From the NCBI RefSeq assembly GCF_004118675.1, contig NZ_SDHZ01000001.1, positions 1,984,001 through 2,048,000 on the forward strand: a stretch of DNA of 64,000 nt. The letters are read 5' to 3'. Positions 36,867 to 47,244 of this stretch are shown here, piece after piece; the stretch's first letter is position 1, and every line of letters starts with the position of its first letter. A model generated the notes under the pieces. It had not been told where the DNA came from, searched no databases, and saw only the letters and a program-made list of their open reading frames with translations. This stretch comes from Filimonas effusa. Its GTDB lineage: Bacteria > Bacteroidota > Bacteroidia > Chitinophagales > Chitinophagaceae. The position numbers and the translations under genes were made by a program.

Positions 36867-36874
36867 CAAAGATA
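36867..36874 (-). promoter_or_regulatory. Candidate -7 box for the infA operon
   Basis: The minus strand reads TATCTTTG, matching TAnnTTTG, about 16 bases before the infA start. No clear -33 TTTG was found at the ideal distance. Confidence 0.45.
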
Positions 36875-36949
36875 GAAATATGCAATTGAATTATAAAATA
36901 AATGGGGACTTTTTTCACGTTTTTGTGAATAAATTCCTTTTTTCAGGCG

Positions 36950-36957
36950 CAAATATA
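36950..36957 (-). promoter_or_regulatory. Second candidate -7 box upstream of infA
   Basis: The minus strand reads TATATTTG, a second match to TAnnTTTG. It lies right behind the end of the upstream gene (36966) and would give a leader of about 90 bases. Confidence 0.45.
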
Positions 36958-36965
36958 GGCTTTCC

Positions 36966-39776
36966 TTACCGGTTAAACAGGTTAACAGGCCATATTATTT
37001 CCCAGATGTTCCGCCCCTGCCCCCCAAAATACGGACTGTTCAGCAACCGGTTATAACGAAATCCAAATGTCACTCCCTCCTGGTTCCACCACCGTGTATC
37101 AAAGTACATTTCCATCCCCGCCGTCCCAAATCGTGTTGTAACACCGGTACGCAGACTCTTCCCCCCGGTCACATCGTAAAACAGGTTGGCTCTTATCCGC
37201 CGGAAATAAACCACCTGCGCCAGCCCCCAGTCCGGCAACCATAACGGCAAATGATAATTGGCCCCCAAACGCCACATCCGCGGATAATCAACAGCCTGGT
37301 ACCCCCGCGAAAACGGGAAATTGCTCGAAAAACTATACCCGCCGCTGGTATCCCGCGCCTGCCACGACGCCGAAAGCACTATACTGTGCGAAGCCGCCAG
37401 CCCCGGTAAATAAAAATTACCACTCGCCAGAAACTGCCGGGAATTGACTCCCTGGTTCAGCGCCTGCCTGTACTGCAGCAGCAACGAATGCCCCCAGTGT
37501 GGATAAATATGCTGTGCAGCAGCCTGTATCTGCCCCGAATACTGCACCCTCGCTTCCATATAATGAACGAAACTGATAGGCTTTAAAAGCCGTTTCGCCA
37601 TCCCGGTCCAGTTCGCATCCACCGCATTGTAAGAACTCGTAAATACCAGCGACCGGTATTGCTTTCCACCCGAAAGCAGCAACGGCAAACGCAACCCCAC
37701 CGTTCCCACCGTTTCATTCCAGTTGAAAACCGTATCCCGGTTATACCTGATCCGCCGCTGCCAGGTCTGGTTCAGCGATACAAAAGGCTGCACAAACCAT
37801 CCCCCATAAGTTCCGGTATACCCTACCCTGCTGAAGCCCTCATTTTCATTATACACATATGAGAGCTCGCTTTGCAGCGTATTCAGCACATTCTGGCCGT
37901 AAACGGTGAAACTGAACTCCGGATCGTCATAATCAGGCTGCCAGCTGTGAAAATTAAACAGCCCCTTCGCCTTGGGATACTTGCGCACCGCATAACCTCC
38001 CTGCTGCACCTGCTCCAACGTCTGGTTCCACACGGGCTGAAAGGGATGTTTCACATAAAGGTTTTCCAGGCTGTCGCCGCTCGCCTTTACCGCCTGCCAC
38101 GCCGACTTTAAAGCCCCAAGCCGGTACCCGTCGGCTGTAAACGCTGCCGATACTACAGCACCGCTTTTATCTACCGCCCCCTGGTAAAGACCGGTCTTGT
38201 AAACCGATAGCCGGAAATGATTACCCGAACGGCCCACATAAGCCCAGATCTCGTCATTTCCATTATTGCTCGATGTATACAAAAGGGTATCGCCCTGCAC
38301 AACAGGATAGCTGAGCAAACGGTTGGCAAATCCCAGAACGGTTTCAACCTCCCCGCCTTCCACCGGCTGACGCTCTATCGACATCTCGCCGGCCGGGTTT
38401 CTATTCAGCCAGTAAACAAACCGGTCGTCAGCTGAAAACTTGGGATAAGAATATACATATCCCGCCCTGTTCTTTAAATTCCGCAAAGTATTTCCGCTGC
38501 TGTCCATCAAAACAATACTGGACTCCTGGCCGGCAGAAAATTCCGCAGCAACAATGTAACGCCCGTCATGCGCCATATCAGGAGCAAAATATCTTGTTTT
38601 CCGGGTAACGACTTTCGATCGCCCCGTTGCCACATCAAGCACCCGTATCACACTGTATTCCTGATACCCCCAGCGCACATGCGGCTGCCAGGCGGCATAA
38701 ACCAGTTTGTTATTGTGGTAAGAAAAATAGTTGTCATTGGCAATGTCTCTCACAGCAATCTTCCGCTCCGTGCCATCTTCCTTTCTTTCGTAAAAAGCAG
38801 GGATCGACCGGCTGCTGTTCCGCAACGCGATAACACCGCCATCATCGGTCACATAAGGATACTGGTAGTTCACCACCTCCTTTTTACGAACCCCGGTAAG
38901 CCACCGGATACTGTCCGATGGCTGCAGTTTCCACCGCTCCTGGTAATAGCTCATCGCATCCTTTACAAACTGCTCATACGATATCCCGGCATGCCTGCGA
39001 ACAGCCCCCTGGAAAGGATAGAACAACGGCTTGAAACGTACCGCATCCTGCGTTACCCGGTGCCAGAAATCATCACCGTATTTATCCCGCCCATAAGCCA
39101 CCAGCAAATAACCCAGCCGGTAATGATCAGGAACATATTGCCTGAGCGATCCGTTACGCAGCTTCATATAACTATACTGTCTGTTACCAAACAGCAGCGA
39201 TTTGTATCCATTAAAAAAAGCCGGTAAACGGCCCCTGCCCTGCTTGCTTACCATGGTTTCCTGGTAAACCGCATCACCTTCAAAAAACCAGTCGGGAACA
39301 GCCGCGCCATTGGCCACCGCCTGCCCGTCCTGCCCAAACAAAACCGACATCAACTTCGAAATGCCATGTCTGAAATTTCCATATTGCTGTATATGCCGGA
39401 ACTCATGTATAGCCAGGTTATCGGCCCAGGCCTGGGCGCCCAGCTCCAGCGGATTCTGTGGCGGCGCCAGGTAAAACTCGCTGCGGTAAGGCCCTAATCC
39501 AACATAGCCGTTGGAATAGGTAATTTCATTCTGTAATACAATATCAATTTTACGGGTATGCGATCCAATAGAGGCAGGCTGGTGCTTTTGCAGGTAATGT
39601 GTAATGGCGGCAACTCTTTGCGCCACGCTGTCCAGCCCGCTGGGAAAGATAATTCTTACCGTATCAGTATTGATCTGTTTCCATTTTACGGAAGCGGGGT
39701 TTCCTCCAAAGGTCTGGGCAATGCTTTGGCCAACAAAAAGGCATGCTGCAACTAAAAAACCGGAACGGAAATACAT
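36966..39776 (-). CDS. Zinc metallopeptidase / beta-propeller / outer-membrane barrel protein
   Basis: The start is ATG 39776, giving a signal peptide ([21 protein letters not shown]); an upstream start adds 39 residues without one. The 936-residue protein then has a gluzincin-like segment, [16 protein letters not shown] (HExxH), followed about 55 residues later by [12 protein letters not shown] with the third metal ligand Glu. The middle is a TolB/WD-like propeller with repeated DG..I..S and [14 protein letters not shown] elements. The last 270 residues or so are alternating beta strands ending in ...WPVNLFNR, like an outer-membrane barrel. Export to the outer membrane is likely; the substrate is unknown. 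It is on the same strand as infA and directly upstream of it. Confidence 0.7.
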   Translation of the reverse strand: MYFRSGFLVAACLFVGQSIAQTFGGNPASVKWKQINTDTVRIIFPSGLDSVAQRVAAITHYLQKHQPASIGSHTRKIDIVLQNEITYSNGYVGLGPYRSEFYLAPPQNPLELGAQAWADNLAIHEFRHIQQYGNFRHGISKLMSVLFGQDGQAVANGAAVPDWFFEGDAVYQETMVSKQGRGRLPAFFNGYKSLLFGNRQYSYMKLRNGSLRQYVPDHYRLGYLLVAYGRDKYGDDFWHRVTQDAVRFKPLFYPFQGAVRRHAGISYEQFVKDAMSYYQERWKLQPSDSIRWLTGVRKKEVVNYQYPYVTDDGGVIALRNSSRSIPAFYERKEDGTERKIAVRDIANDNYFSYHNNKLVYAAWQPHVRWGYQEYSVIRVLDVATGRSKVVTRKTRYFAPDMAHDGRYIVAAEFSAGQESSIVLMDSSGNTLRNLKNRAGYVYSYPKFSADDRFVYWLNRNPAGEMSIERQPVEGGEVETVLGFANRLLSYPVVQGDTLLYTSSNNGNDEIWAYVGRSGNHFRLSVYKTGLYQGAVDKSGAVVSAAFTADGYRLGALKSAWQAVKASGDSLENLYVKHPFQPVWNQTLEQVQQGGYAVRKYPKAKGLFNFHSWQPDYDDPEFSFTVYGQNVLNTLQSELSYVYNENEGFSRVGYTGTYGGWFVQPFVSLNQTWQRRIRYNRDTVFNWNETVGTVGLRLPLLLSGGKQYRSLVFTSSYNAVDANWTGMAKRLLKPISFVHYMEARVQYSGQIQAAAQHIYPHWGHSLLLQYRQALNQGVNSRQFLASGNFYLPGLAASHSIVLSASWQARDTSGGYSFSSNFPFSRGYQAVDYPRMWRLGANYHLPLWLPDWGLAQVVYFRRIRANLFYDVTGGKSLRTGVTTRFGTAGMEMYFDTRWWNQEGVTFGFRYNRLLNSPYFGGQGRNIWEIIWPVNLFNR

Positions 39777-40010
39777 TAGAGTTGGTTTATGAAATGAAAA
39801 TATGGTATTTCCAATGTATTTCACCAACAAACCAGGCAGTTCAGCACTTTCTGTCTTCGTTACAGCAGACTTCCCTGTTCCCAACCTCCACACCTGCAGA
39901 AAATAGTATTTTTGAATGGCAGGCGCAATACTACCCTCATCTATGAAATAGAACGCTTTATATAGCCGTTTTAAAGCCGTCTATAGGCTGCTTTACTAGG
40001 AAAACACCCC

Positions 40011-41021
40011 CTACTGTACCTCCGGCCAGCCCCCCACCCACTGCAACTGTTCCATCCGCAACTTAGGCTTTCCCCTGTCACGCGCATCATAAGCATGAAA
40101 CACCAGGTAGTCCGTACCATCAAACGACACCACCGCATTATGCCCTACCCCATGCCAGTCGCCATCCCCCTGTAACAGCAACGAACCGCCGCCACGCGCC
40201 ATATCATTGCCATCTTTATCGATATAAGGCCCCGCTACTTTCTTCGACCGCCCTACGATCATTTTATAAGTGCTCTTCTCCCCTTTACAACAATAATCGA
40301 TGGAAGCAAACAGGTAATAATACTTTCCTTTTCTAAAAATAAAAGGCGCTTCAATAGCATTCCCGCCCGCATCCACGGGATTATTATCCACCGAAGGCGG
40401 GTTGGGCGCTCCCGGGGTTTTCTTACGGCTGGCAATCGTCAGGAACGACAATGTATCCCCCGCTATATGCAGCCTGTCGGCGCTTAGCTTCGCCAGTTGC
40501 AAACCACCCCAGAAAGAACCAAATGCCAGAAAAGCATTTCCCTTTCCATCTTCAATAAGGTTCGGATCAATCGCATTCCAGTTCGTAACACCCGGATAAG
40601 ATTGTAGCAGCTTCCCATGATCAGTCCAATGAAAAGCCGGATCACTCTGGTCAAGCGTTTTGTTGGTAGCCACACCTATACAAGAAGTGTTCTTGCCAAA
40701 AGCTGAAACAGAGTAGTAGAGATAATACAGCCCGTTATGGAAAGAAATATCCGGCGCCCATATATGTCCTTTAAATCCAGGAACAGCATTCACAGCCCAT
40801 TGGGGCGTAGCTGTGAACACCGGTTCCTGTGCTTTCCAGTTCTTTTTATCGGTAGAACTAAACACCGAAATACCGTTCCCCGTACAAAAAATATAGTACG
40901 TGCTCCCCTGCCGTATCATCACGGGGTCATGTACAATAATATCCGGAACACTATCCGTTTGCGCATAGGCACAGCAAGCTACGCCCAGCAGCATGATACA
41001 TGCAGCCAGAAGGTATTTCAT
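40011..41021 (-). CDS. GH43 endo-1,5-alpha-L-arabinanase
   Basis: This 336-residue exported protein (signal peptide to about residue 21) has a five-bladed GH43 propeller. The catalytic triad is visible: Asp32 (VHDPVM, general base), Asp152 (NAIDPNLI, pKa modulator) and Glu224 (NAIEAPFIF, general acid). APDISFHNGLYYLYYS and GHNAVV are characteristic of endo-arabinanases and the latter holds the His near the active site. It cleaves the alpha-1,5 backbone of arabinan. It is the last gene of the arabinan operon beginning at 50325. Confidence 0.88.
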   Translation of the reverse strand: MKYLLAACIMLLGVACCAYAQTDSVPDIIVHDPVMIRQGSTYYIFCTGNGISVFSSTDKKNWKAQEPVFTATPQWAVNAVPGFKGHIWAPDISFHNGLYYLYYSVSAFGKNTSCIGVATNKTLDQSDPAFHWTDHGKLLQSYPGVTNWNAIDPNLIEDGKGNAFLAFGSFWGGLQLAKLSADRLHIAGDTLSFLTIASRKKTPGAPNPPSVDNNPVDAGGNAIEAPFIFRKGKYYYLFASIDYCCKGEKSTYKMIVGRSKKVAGPYIDKDGNDMARGGGSLLLQGDGDWHGVGHNAVVSFDGTDYLVFHAYDARDRGKPKLRMEQLQWVGGWPEVQ

Positions 41022-41071
41022 ATGTTGTAGTTTAAATGCTGAATGATAAAACGGTCAACGCATACCTACGC

Positions 41072-43048
41072 TTATTTCATCTTCAGCTTTATCACCGAAA
41101 AAGAATAAGGCGCCGCCGTAAAACTCAATTTATTCCCGGCCGAAACCGTTATCTGGCTTGTCTTCGGACTCACTGCTTCCGGACTGCTGAACGTATTTAC
41201 CGTCCACAGTTCTTCACTGCCTAAAACAGTAAGCTCCGCATTCTTATCCAGCTTCGCAGCCTCTATAACAATATCTTTCAATACCGGGCGGACCGACGCA
41301 TTTACCAGTTTAATGATGATCTCTTTTGCATTTTTATCCACCACGGCAGAAGCATACAAACTATCCTGCCCTTTAATAGCTTCGCCATTCAATAAAGCCG
41401 GCACCACATGCGTGCCTTTGTTCAAACTGTAAAGCTGCTGCACATAATAACTGGGCGTACCATAAGACTGAAGATTATTTACCCAGATAAGATCAGGCGT
41501 CCACTGCCATCCTTCACTATGCGCAAACAAAGGTGCATAAGAAGCCATATGCACAACAGCCGCATTACGCTCTAACCCTGTCATGAAAGCAGCTTCAGCA
41601 AGCGCCGCCTGCCAGTTGTTTTGCTTTTTGCCGTCTACCACCTTATCGCTGTGCCCGGCATATTCACCACCAAAGATCTTGGCGCCATCGCGGGGATAAT
41701 TATCGTAACGCCCCGCATTCGAAAGAAACCACGAAGGACTGCGATAATAATGCTCGTCGATAACATCAGCATTCATCTTTCTTAATTCCGTATTCAGGAA
41801 ATCAAAACGTTTGCCTTCCGGATCAGTACCACTGCTGGCAATAATTTTAAAGTCGGGATATTTTGCTTTAATGGCTTTGGTGAACAGTTGCAAACGCTCC
41901 AGGTATTGCGGTCCCCAGTTCTCATTACCAACCCCCATCATCTTCAGATGAAAAGGTGCCGCATGCCCCATCTCCGCACGCTTTTTACCCCATACAGTAT
42001 TCACATCACCATTCGCAAACTCGATCAGGTCAAGCGCATCCTGGATATAAGGATCCAGCTGATCCAGCGGTACAAGCTCAGCCGTATTGAACTGGCATGC
42101 CATACCACAGTTGAGAATAGGTAAGGCAGTAGCGCCTATATCATCGCAAAGCTGAAAATATTCAAAGAAACCCAAACCAAAGGTCTGGAAATAATCAGGC
42201 GTGCTGCGATGCGGAAACTCAAAGTTCCAGCGGTTGATGATCAGCTGCCTTTCTTCAATGGGCCCTATCGTATTCTTCCATTGATAACGCTGGCTCAGAT
42301 CAAACCCTTCCACAATACAACCACCCGGAAAGCGAATGAACCCCGGCTTCATATCGGCCAGTTTCTGTACCATATCGGCACGCAGGCCACCGGGCCGCCC
42401 CTTCCAGGTATCGGAAGGAAACATGGAGATCATATCTACATCCATAGAACCACTGCCTGTAATATTCACACGCAAACGTCCTTTCGATGCACTGTCCGTA
42501 GATTGAAAACTTACAGCAGCCTTCTGCCAGCCATCGCCCACAGCAGTGGCCGATACGGTGGCAGTGCCAATTGTCTTACCCTCGTTGTTCAGCAGTTCAA
42601 GCGAAAGGCCAATGCCGGCAGCCGTTTGGCGATACATGAAAGAGAAATCATAACGCAGGCCTTTCTTGATGCCCATGCCACGGAAACCTTCATTCGTAAT
42701 GGCCAGCTTGCTATCAGCCGCCTTTTTGGTGATGCGTAAAAAACGGGGATTCGCAGTGTTCTTATCCAAACGGTTGATCACCTGCAGGGCGCCTTCATCA
42801 AAAAAATCCTGCGTTACCTGCCAGCCCATCATAGGCTTCGAAAATTCAAAAGAACGGTTCTTGATCAGCTCGGCATAAATGCCCCCATCGGCGCCAAGGT
42901 TGATATCTTCAAAGAATACACCCCACATGGTAGGCTGCACTTCCGATACCAGCTGACTGGCTTTTACAATCACAGGCGCCTGCTTCTGGGCCTGTGCATA
43001 ACCGGCAACTGTAAAACATGCCGCAAGCAATACGTTTTTGTAGTTCAT
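41072..43048 (-). CDS. GH51 alpha-L-arabinofuranosidase
   Basis: This 658-residue exported enzyme has a signal peptide (MNYKNVLLAACFTVAGYAQAQ), an N-terminal jelly-roll/CBM-like part (GVFFEDINLGADGGIYAELIKNRSFEF) and a barrel. Glu376 in GVGNENWGPQY is the acid/base and Glu462 in FGGEYAGH is the nucleophile. The C-terminus is a beta-sandwich. It removes arabinofuranose from arabinan or arabino-oligosaccharides. It lies between two GH43 genes. Confidence 0.92.
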   Translation of the reverse strand: MNYKNVLLAACFTVAGYAQAQKQAPVIVKASQLVSEVQPTMWGVFFEDINLGADGGIYAELIKNRSFEFSKPMMGWQVTQDFFDEGALQVINRLDKNTANPRFLRITKKAADSKLAITNEGFRGMGIKKGLRYDFSFMYRQTAAGIGLSLELLNNEGKTIGTATVSATAVGDGWQKAAVSFQSTDSASKGRLRVNITGSGSMDVDMISMFPSDTWKGRPGGLRADMVQKLADMKPGFIRFPGGCIVEGFDLSQRYQWKNTIGPIEERQLIINRWNFEFPHRSTPDYFQTFGLGFFEYFQLCDDIGATALPILNCGMACQFNTAELVPLDQLDPYIQDALDLIEFANGDVNTVWGKKRAEMGHAAPFHLKMMGVGNENWGPQYLERLQLFTKAIKAKYPDFKIIASSGTDPEGKRFDFLNTELRKMNADVIDEHYYRSPSWFLSNAGRYDNYPRDGAKIFGGEYAGHSDKVVDGKKQNNWQAALAEAAFMTGLERNAAVVHMASYAPLFAHSEGWQWTPDLIWVNNLQSYGTPSYYVQQLYSLNKGTHVVPALLNGEAIKGQDSLYASAVVDKNAKEIIIKLVNASVRPVLKDIVIEAAKLDKNAELTVLGSEELWTVNTFSSPEAVSPKTSQITVSAGNKLSFTAAPYSFSVIKLKMK

Positions 43049-43074
43049 CGTCCTGATCTTTTAGTCAATATGAT

Positions 43075-44115
43075 TCAATTTTTTCCACTCCCAGCGCTCA
43101 CTCCTTCAGATGTCATTACCACACGTTGCAATGTACCATCTTTATTATATTTCAGCGCATCAATACATACCGATCGCCGAAAACTTCCGCCATTGGTATT
43201 TATCGCACCATTATGATAAATAAAGTACGACTTCCCCTTGAAATCTATGATCGACTGGTGATTGGTATTACTGTTGCCGGCTATCTCATTTAAAATGCCT
43301 TTATAACGCCAGGGACCATTGATGTTTTTACTCATGGCATAAACAATCTTTTCCGGGAAACCCGAAGCATACGAAAGGTAATACCAGCCGTTCTTCCTGT
43401 GTATCCACGGAGCCTCGGTAAATGCCGGCAGATCAACTACTTGTATAGACCCGTCCAACTCAGTCATATTGTCTTTTAAACGGGCATAATAACATTTGGT
43501 ATTACCCCAGAATAAGTATGCCCGCCCGTCGTCGTCAATGATAACAGAGGGGTCAATATCGTCCCATCCGATAGAAGTAGCCGTCGTCATATCATTTGTA
43601 ACCAATGCCGATCCTCTTGCATCCTTAAATGGCCCGGTAGGACTATCCCCCACCGCAACGCCAATCGCCTTCCCGCGAATACTGCCATGCTCTACCGCTG
43701 CATACCAGTAGAACTTGCCGCCCTTCTCAATTACCTGCGACGCCCATGCATCCCCCTTCGCCCAGGCAAAATCCTTTGCCTTCAACGGCACCGGGTGCTC
43801 CTCCCAGTGTACCATGTCACTGGTAGAAAAACAAAGCCATTCATGCATTTCATAAAACTCTTTTCCCGGAGGCGCTACATCATGCCCGGTATACAGGTAC
43901 ACCTTACCTCCATACACCAATGCAGCCGGATCAGCTGTGTACTTATGCGCAATCACCGGGTTGCCTTTCGAAACAAAACTCGTATCTGCATTACCGCTCT
44001 TGACATGGGAAGCTGTCATATTCATCAGCGCCGCACCACCGCCGACAGAAGCATCCTGCGCCCGGCTGCTTACAGCCATTACACAAGATGCCAGAACTAA
44101 ACCGCCTATTCGCAT
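43075..44115 (-). CDS. GH43 family arabinosidase/xylosidase-like enzyme
   Basis: This 346-residue exported protein has the GH43 triad: Asp62 (YTADPAAL), Asp188 (DDIDPSVII) and Glu234 (FTEAPWIH). GDAWASQVIEKGGKFYWYAAV and NGPWRYKGIL fit GH43 subfamilies acting on arabinofuranosyl side chains. Exact specificity cannot be read from the sequence, but the operon points to arabinan or arabinoxylan. It follows the lipoprotein GH43 gene by 15 bases. Confidence 0.85.
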   Translation of the reverse strand: MRIGGLVLASCVMAVSSRAQDASVGGGAALMNMTASHVKSGNADTSFVSKGNPVIAHKYTADPAALVYGGKVYLYTGHDVAPPGKEFYEMHEWLCFSTSDMVHWEEHPVPLKAKDFAWAKGDAWASQVIEKGGKFYWYAAVEHGSIRGKAIGVAVGDSPTGPFKDARGSALVTNDMTTATSIGWDDIDPSVIIDDDGRAYLFWGNTKCYYARLKDNMTELDGSIQVVDLPAFTEAPWIHRKNGWYYLSYASGFPEKIVYAMSKNINGPWRYKGILNEIAGNSNTNHQSIIDFKGKSYFIYHNGAINTNGGSFRRSVCIDALKYNKDGTLQRVVMTSEGVSAGSGKN

Positions 44116-44130
44116 ACCAGTACTATTTTA

Positions 44131-45609
44131 TTATTTCTTCTTAGCCCATATCACCGTGCCGCCACCATTGAAGCCAGAGAGTACAATGGTAGAAGCTTTT
44201 TTACTTTCCCAATCCCGCTCGCGCGACACATGAAGTTTGTCTATGAACTGCCCGCCGTTCCACCGCAGCTCCAGCCAGGGCGCATTGTAACTCCAGGTAT
44301 TGTTCGCAGCGCCGTTGATCTTGCCATCCGCATTCAGCGTAGTGCCAAACGCAACAGAATACTGCGGATCCTGCTGCTCCAGCTCATAACCCGGTACAAC
44401 GGTATAACCAAGCACTACCTGGTCATAATCACCCGCTATTTCAGCAGCTGTTACCGCATTATCGGGAACATTCGCATAACGCTCAGGCGATACCAGCGGC
44501 CAGCCATCAGTTGTCCAGAACATCTTACGAACATGCATCACCATAAAGGCCCTGTTCACAGCAGGTCTGCCCTGGTGCGCCATAAAGAAATTGCCGCTGC
44601 CGTCAGAAAACACCGAACAGTGCGAAACGCCGGCCCAACCCCCATGATCCGAAAATTTATAAGGCGCAAGTAGCATAGGACCGGCATCTGCCTGGTTGTC
44701 AACATTCACCCCATTCCAGTCAAGGAAAGGCCCATCAGGCTTGTCGGAACGAAACACTCTTACATTGTACTTGGTCGATAACCAGTCGTACGCTACAAAC
44801 AGGTAATACTTTTTGGTAGCAGGATTGTAAATGATCTCCGGGCCTTCAAGATTTCCATTATAAACACCATTAGTCCGCCCTCTGCGCACCACGCGTTTAC
44901 CCTTATCGCCGGTTGTGGCGGCAAGCCCCGTTGAAGGGTTCAGCTTCAGCTCAAACAACCCATCCCAGGCCGATCCATATACCATCCAGTGCTCCCCTTC
45001 AGGAGTAACCACCACAGTAGGATCTATCGCATTGGTGCCAGGATACCCATCTGTAGAAGTAACGGCAAGCCCCTTTTCGGTCCATGGTCCTTCAGGCGAG
45101 GTAGCCGTAGCCATCCCAATCGCACTTACCCTGAATGCATTTGATGCCAGCGAATAGTACAGGCGAAATTCATTTCCAACTTTCATAATATAGGGTGCCC
45201 ATAAACCATTATTGGGCACCCCTCCGTTGGCGGTAATGAACTGCGATCCCATCGCGGGCAGCCCCTTGAATACCCAGCCTACGAATTGCCAGTCTACCAG
45301 ATCTTTCGATTTACGTACCTGTATACCTGCAGGCGGCGTAGCCCCAAAAGCTACATCGGTGCTATAAGCATAATACCACTCCCCGTCTTTTATGATCGAC
45401 GGATCATGCACATTATAAGGCCCCCATTGATGACTTAGTTCAAGCAACGCCACCCCCTCGTAGGTATCATTGATATTGTTGATATTGAAAGGTATAGTAA
45501 CTACCGGCGGGTCCTGCATATCAAGGTCGTCAAATGCATTTTTACGGCAACCCGCCAGCGCCAGCACTGCACCGGCTATAAAGCAATATTTCTTTATTAC
45601 AGTAATCAT
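44131..45609 (-). CDS. GH43 surface arabinanase lipoprotein with C-terminal domain
   Basis: This 492-residue protein has a lipoprotein signal (lipobox LALAGC, Cys21), so it is anchored, probably at the outer membrane. The GH43 triad is Asp69 (NVHDPSII), Asp196 (NAIDPTVV) and Glu255 (NLEGPEII). WAPYIMKVGNEFRLYYSLAS and a GVSHCSV segment fit endo-1,5-alpha-L-arabinanases. The last 110 residues (AAEIAGDYDQVVLGYTV... to WAKKK) match the C-terminal beta-barrel domain of that subfamily. It would make the initial surface cut before SusC/D uptake. Confidence 0.88.
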   Translation of the reverse strand: MITVIKKYCFIAGAVLALAGCRKNAFDDLDMQDPPVVTIPFNINNINDTYEGVALLELSHQWGPYNVHDPSIIKDGEWYYAYSTDVAFGATPPAGIQVRKSKDLVDWQFVGWVFKGLPAMGSQFITANGGVPNNGLWAPYIMKVGNEFRLYYSLASNAFRVSAIGMATATSPEGPWTEKGLAVTSTDGYPGTNAIDPTVVVTPEGEHWMVYGSAWDGLFELKLNPSTGLAATTGDKGKRVVRRGRTNGVYNGNLEGPEIIYNPATKKYYLFVAYDWLSTKYNVRVFRSDKPDGPFLDWNGVNVDNQADAGPMLLAPYKFSDHGGWAGVSHCSVFSDGSGNFFMAHQGRPAVNRAFMVMHVRKMFWTTDGWPLVSPERYANVPDNAVTAAEIAGDYDQVVLGYTVVPGYELEQQDPQYSVAFGTTLNADGKINGAANNTWSYNAPWLELRWNGGQFIDKLHVSRERDWESKKASTIVLSGFNGGGTVIWAKKK

Positions 45610-45664
45610 AGTTGGTTTTTATCAAAAGCAAAAACAACAGCAGTAATCATATTACTCCATACTA

Positions 45665-47221
45665 TTAGTTCGCCGGATTAGGAGACAGATTAGGATTTGT
45701 ATCAAGCTCGCCCTGCGGAATAGGCAGGTATTCCTTACCCGCCTTCCAGGTATTGAAATCATTATCATGTGTCTTCAGCTCAGCCAGTTTACCAGCATCA
45801 TACAGCCATCCCCAGCGGATGATGTCATTGATCCGAATCGACTCTATCGCAAACTCCAATGCTCTTTCATGCGCCAGCTGATCACGCATCTGCACCTGTG
45901 TCATACCAGGCCTTACAGTAGCGAGGTCAGGAAGTTTCGCCCTCGTGCGCACCCGCTGAATGAAAGGATAAGCCTCGGCGGTACGGTTCAGCTCATTCAA
46001 CGCTTCTGCATGCATTAACAATACATCCGCAAAACGTAATACACGGTAGTTGATCCCTGAATTTTCCTGGTCGTCATTGCCAGGCCAGTTTAAACCATCA
46101 TGGGTGTACTTACGCGGATAGATCGCTGTTTGCGCATGTGGCCATGCCCTGCCGTATACCTGCGTGGAATTATCATCAGGCTCGTAAGAAGCAATGGTAG
46201 CAAGCAAACGGGGGTCCGACTTCCCGTCTGTTGTTTTTTCTTTTTTATACTCATTATAGATCCAGCGGCTGGGCAGGAAATCGGAATAACCATACCCATC
46301 CATCGCATAGGTACGCCCCGTAGAACTTACCTGTTTCCAGTTGGCATTAGGTTCTCCGCCATAGTTCATCACAGTACCTCCTACCTGGTCCGGTTGCCCA
46401 AACTGTACTTCAAATAAAGACTCCGCATTGTTCTCATTTATTTCTTTGAAATTATCCCTGTAATCGGCCATCAGCGAATAAGTACCATAATCACCATTGA
46501 TGATCTTCTGAAACTCGTTGGCGGCCTCCTGCCAGTTTTTCCTGTACAGGTAAGCCTTGCCCAGCATACCGGCGGCGGCGCCCCTGGTAGCACGGCCTGT
46601 TTGCCCGGCATCGGGACCGCTCAGGCCGGCATAGGTAACCGGCAACATCTCTTTGGCCGCAGCAAAATCGTCCGTGATCTGTTTCCATAACACATCCTCT
46701 TTTGCAGTAGCAGGATAGAATTCAGTTGAAGAAGCCGGCGGCGCGGTAATAACAGGCACGATCTTATACATACAGGCCAGGTTGAAATAAGCCAGCCCTC
46801 TCAGAAAATGCGCCTGCCCCAGCAGCCTGGTCTTAAGCGCCTCATCCATCGTGATCTTGGGAACATTCTCCAGCACCTGGTTCGAACGCCATACCAATTG
46901 GTAATGCGCACCCCAAACCCAGGCTATAGGACCCGATGTTGTAGGTATCACAAAACTACCTACCTGAACAAGATCACCCCAGGGACTATCACCATAAAAA
47001 TCGTCGCCACGCCCGTCATTTAAAGCGGGATACATACGCATATAGGTGCCATCCTGGATAAGACTGTTATAAATCGCCGTAGTGCCTGCCATTGCATCAG
47101 CTGCATCACGCCAGTACACAGTTATTGTAGGAACGTTGGGATTGACAAGATCAAGCTGCTTGTTACAACTGCCTGCCATCAGCGCTAACGGTATATAATA
47201 AAGAAACTTTTTCATATGCAT
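45665..47221 (-). CDS. SusD/RagB-like outer-membrane lipoprotein
   Basis: This 518-residue protein has a lipoprotein signal with GSC at about residue 19 (the start may be ATG 47215, MKKFLYYIP). It shows SusD features: VWRSNQVLENVP, GQAHFLRGLAYFNLACMY, ATRGAAAGMLGKAYLYRKNWQEAANEFQKIIN (TPR), NYRVLRFADVLLMHAEALNEL and a terminal LPIPQGELDTNPNLSPN. It caps the SusC transporter and binds arabino-oligosaccharides at the cell surface. It is second in the operon, directly after SusC. Confidence 0.93.
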   Translation of the reverse strand: MHMKKFLYYIPLALMAGSCNKQLDLVNPNVPTITVYWRDAADAMAGTTAIYNSLIQDGTYMRMYPALNDGRGDDFYGDSPWGDLVQVGSFVIPTTSGPIAWVWGAHYQLVWRSNQVLENVPKITMDEALKTRLLGQAHFLRGLAYFNLACMYKIVPVITAPPASSTEFYPATAKEDVLWKQITDDFAAAKEMLPVTYAGLSGPDAGQTGRATRGAAAGMLGKAYLYRKNWQEAANEFQKIINGDYGTYSLMADYRDNFKEINENNAESLFEVQFGQPDQVGGTVMNYGGEPNANWKQVSSTGRTYAMDGYGYSDFLPSRWIYNEYKKEKTTDGKSDPRLLATIASYEPDDNSTQVYGRAWPHAQTAIYPRKYTHDGLNWPGNDDQENSGINYRVLRFADVLLMHAEALNELNRTAEAYPFIQRVRTRAKLPDLATVRPGMTQVQMRDQLAHERALEFAIESIRINDIIRWGWLYDAGKLAELKTHDNDFNTWKAGKEYLPIPQGELDTNPNLSPNPAN

Positions 47222-47244
47222 TCTTTTAGCAATGGTTTAATGGA

